From NCBI GenBank assembly GCA_934120735.1, contig CAKOVA010000050.1, positions 1 through 15,244 on the forward strand: DNA of 15,244 nt, written 5' to 3'. The stretch's first letter is position 1; every line of letters begins with the position of its first letter. The notes below the pieces were generated by a model. The model was not told where the DNA came from. It worked only from the letters and a program-made list of their open reading frames with translations, and ran no database searches. Of the stretch, positions 14,105 to 15,244 are shown in pieces. The translations under genes were made by a program, and so were the position numbers. The stretch comes from an uncultured Prevotella sp. Lineage in GTDB: Bacteria; Bacteroidota; Bacteroidia; Bacteroidales; Bacteroidaceae.

Positions 14105-14218
14105 TATAAATGAGGATGTTTGATGGTGAACATTTGTAAAGAACACCAGCCAAGGAACAACTATTTAAACGCACACATCAATATACTAACATTTAAATAC
14201 TTTAATTATCAATCATTT

Positions 14219-14905
14219 ATGTGGTTAATCAATTCATCTATTGGTAGAAAAGTGGTCATGTCGGTTACCGGCATTGCGCTTATTCTGTTCCTGACATTTC
14301 ACATGTCAATGAATGTTGTCGCCCTCTTTTCGGGAGAAGCGTACAACATGATTTGTGAACTTTTGGGTGCCAACTGGTATGCGGTGGTAGCTACGATAGC
14401 ACTTGCAGCTTTGGTTGTTTGTCATATCGTCTACGCATTCATCCTGACGGCACAAAACCTGCGGGCTCGCGGCAACGAACGTTATGCCGTTACGCAACGA
14501 AGCTCTAAGGTAGAGTGGGCATCTCAAAACATGTTGGTGTTGGGTATCATTGTTCTTTTGGGCTTACTTCTTCACTTGTACAATTTCTGGTACAACATGA
14601 TGTTTGCCGAGATCTTTCACATTGCCGACCCCTTAGGCGATCCCGCTAACGGATTCGGTTACATTCGTGAAACATTCGCACAACCTCTGTATGTGGTGCT
14701 GTATGTCATTTGGCTGGTTGCCATCTGGTTCCACCTCACGCATGGCTTCTGGAGTGCAATGCAAACACTTGGAATCAACAACAAAATCTGGTTCAATCGA
14801 TGGAAGACTATCGGTGAGGTGTACGCCACATTGCTGATGTTGGGCTTCCTTGTCGTTGTTCTCGCATTTGCATTTGGCTGCGCGCCAAGTTTGTGCTGTG
14901 CGTAA
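14219..14905 (+). CDS. frdC: Fumarate reductase / succinate dehydrogenase cytochrome b subunit
   Basis: This is the membrane anchor of the quinol:fumarate reductase complex, a di-haem cytochrome b that passes electrons between menaquinol and the FrdB iron-sulphur subunit. The 228-residue product starts MWLINSSIGRKVVMSVTG, as in Bacteroides homologues; a longer frame opens only with TTG at 14120. Five hydrophobic segments are visible (about 12-36, 52-77, 104-122, 157-176, 200-222). Histidines in or near them (H28, H69, H119, H172/H175) fit the four axial haem ligands of the Wolinella FrdC type. It is followed after 34 bases by frdA, the normal C-A(-B) order. In anaerobic Bacteroidales this complex makes succinate and supports respiration; the direction of reaction is inferred. 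Confidence 0.94.
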   Translation: MWLINSSIGRKVVMSVTGIALILFLTFHMSMNVVALFSGEAYNMICELLGANWYAVVATIALAALVVCHIVYAFILTAQNLRARGNERYAVTQRSSKVEWASQNMLVLGIIVLLGLLLHLYNFWYNMMFAEIFHIADPLGDPANGFGYIRETFAQPLYVVLYVIWLVAIWFHLTHGFWSAMQTLGINNKIWFNRWKTIGEVYATLLMLGFLVVVLAFAFGCAPSLCCA

Positions 14906-14939
14906 TTGTTTAATCTGATTACATGTAAGGAAGAATATT

Positions 14940-15244
14940 ATGACACAAATAAATTCAAAAATACCTGAAGGACCAGTAGCTGAGAAGTGGACCAATTACA
15001 AGGCTCACCAGCGCTTGGTTAACCCAAAAAATAAATTAAAATTGGATGTCATCGTTGTTGGTACTGGCTTAGCAGGTGCCAGTGCTGCCGCTTCATTGGG
15101 CGAGATGGGATTCAATGTATTCAATTTTTGTATTCAAGATTCGCCTCGCCGTGCACACTCTATTGCCGCACAAGGAGGTATCAATGCTGCCAAGGATTAT
15201 CAGAATGACGGTGACTCTGTTTATCGTTTGTTCTATGATACCGT
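14940..15244 (+). CDS. frdA: Fumarate reductase / succinate dehydrogenase flavoprotein subunit, N-terminal part
   Basis: FrdA carries covalently bound FAD and reduces fumarate to succinate (or the reverse) on the cytoplasmic face. About 101 codons are present before the right edge. The dinucleotide-binding motif [14 protein letters not shown] is followed by [20 protein letters not shown]; the histidine in [11 protein letters not shown] is the expected site of the covalent FAD link. The start ATG 14940 is preceded by AAGGAAG, a fair ribosome site, at a spacing of about 7 bases. It is in an operon with frdC. The rest of the gene and frdB lie beyond the window. Confidence 0.96.
   Translation, partial: MTQINSKIPEGPVAEKWTNYKAHQRLVNPKNKLKLDVIVVGTGLAGASAAASLGEMGFNVFNFCIQDSPRRAHSIAAQGGINAAKDYQNDGDSVYRLFYDT

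Larger units (their letters stand above)
13843..14218. other. Spacer and leader before the frd operon
   Basis: No gene is seen in this stretch. It contains a small hairpin after the DUF3467 gene, the frd promoter (14050-14080), a GGTATC-T-GATACC palindrome and a distant 6-base inverted repeat in the frd leader. The frd leader would be about 130 bases long. Confidence 0.5.

Noticed and set aside
14120..14218. 33-residue N-terminal extension of FrdC
   Set aside because: It opens with TTG and is rich in Asn, Tyr and Lys, with no family similarity; the ATG at 14219 gives the normal N-terminus and leaves the leader free.

Overview
The window looks like a chromosomal segment from a member of the Bacteroidales (Bacteroidota), most likely a Prevotella- or Bacteroides-like organism. 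The support is the gene families (GH84 hexosaminidase of the BT4395 type, DUF3467 protein, FrdC-FrdA of the Bacteroides type, a DeoC N-terminus of the Bacteroides type), the near absence of strong Shine-Dalgarno sites, and several promoters of the Bacteroidota form (TTTG, about 19-20 bases, TAnnTTTG). The species call is an inference.

Left arm (1-8797, all minus strand, reading right to left): mnmG (tRNA wobble uridine modification), apt (adenine salvage) and uvrC (excision repair) come first. Two small unrecognised genes follow: a 142-residue putative secreted protein and a 131-residue cytosolic protein that has its own intrinsic terminator. Next comes an operon of dtd (D-aminoacyl-tRNA deacylase), a C5-cytosine DNA methyltransferase, a putative restriction endonuclease, a MazG-like nucleotide pyrophosphohydrolase and deoC (deoxyribose-phosphate aldolase, cut by the window edge). 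From memory of related genomes, dtd, the MazG-like gene and deoC are normally adjacent. The restriction-modification pair sits exactly in the dtd/mazG junction, with a 1-base gap on one side and an ATGA stop/start overlap on the other.

Two identical 16-base sites (TGTTTCATGTGAAACA) flank apt. Each differs by one base from the general bacterial parS centromere site TGTTTCACGTGAAACA, so this may be a ParB loading region, which would suit a locus beside mnmG.

Right arm: divergent from mnmG is a secreted GH84 beta-N-acetylglucosaminidase (plus strand). It ends at a strong bidirectional terminator shared with a convergent YitT-family membrane protein (minus strand). An 840-base gene-poor stretch follows, holding a strong bulged hairpin and a reverse copy of a repeat also present near dtd. 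After it come a DUF3467 gene and the start of the fumarate reductase / succinate dehydrogenase operon (frdC, then frdA cut by the window edge), which has a near-ideal Bacteroidota promoter. No tRNA, rRNA, CRISPR array or transposase was found.
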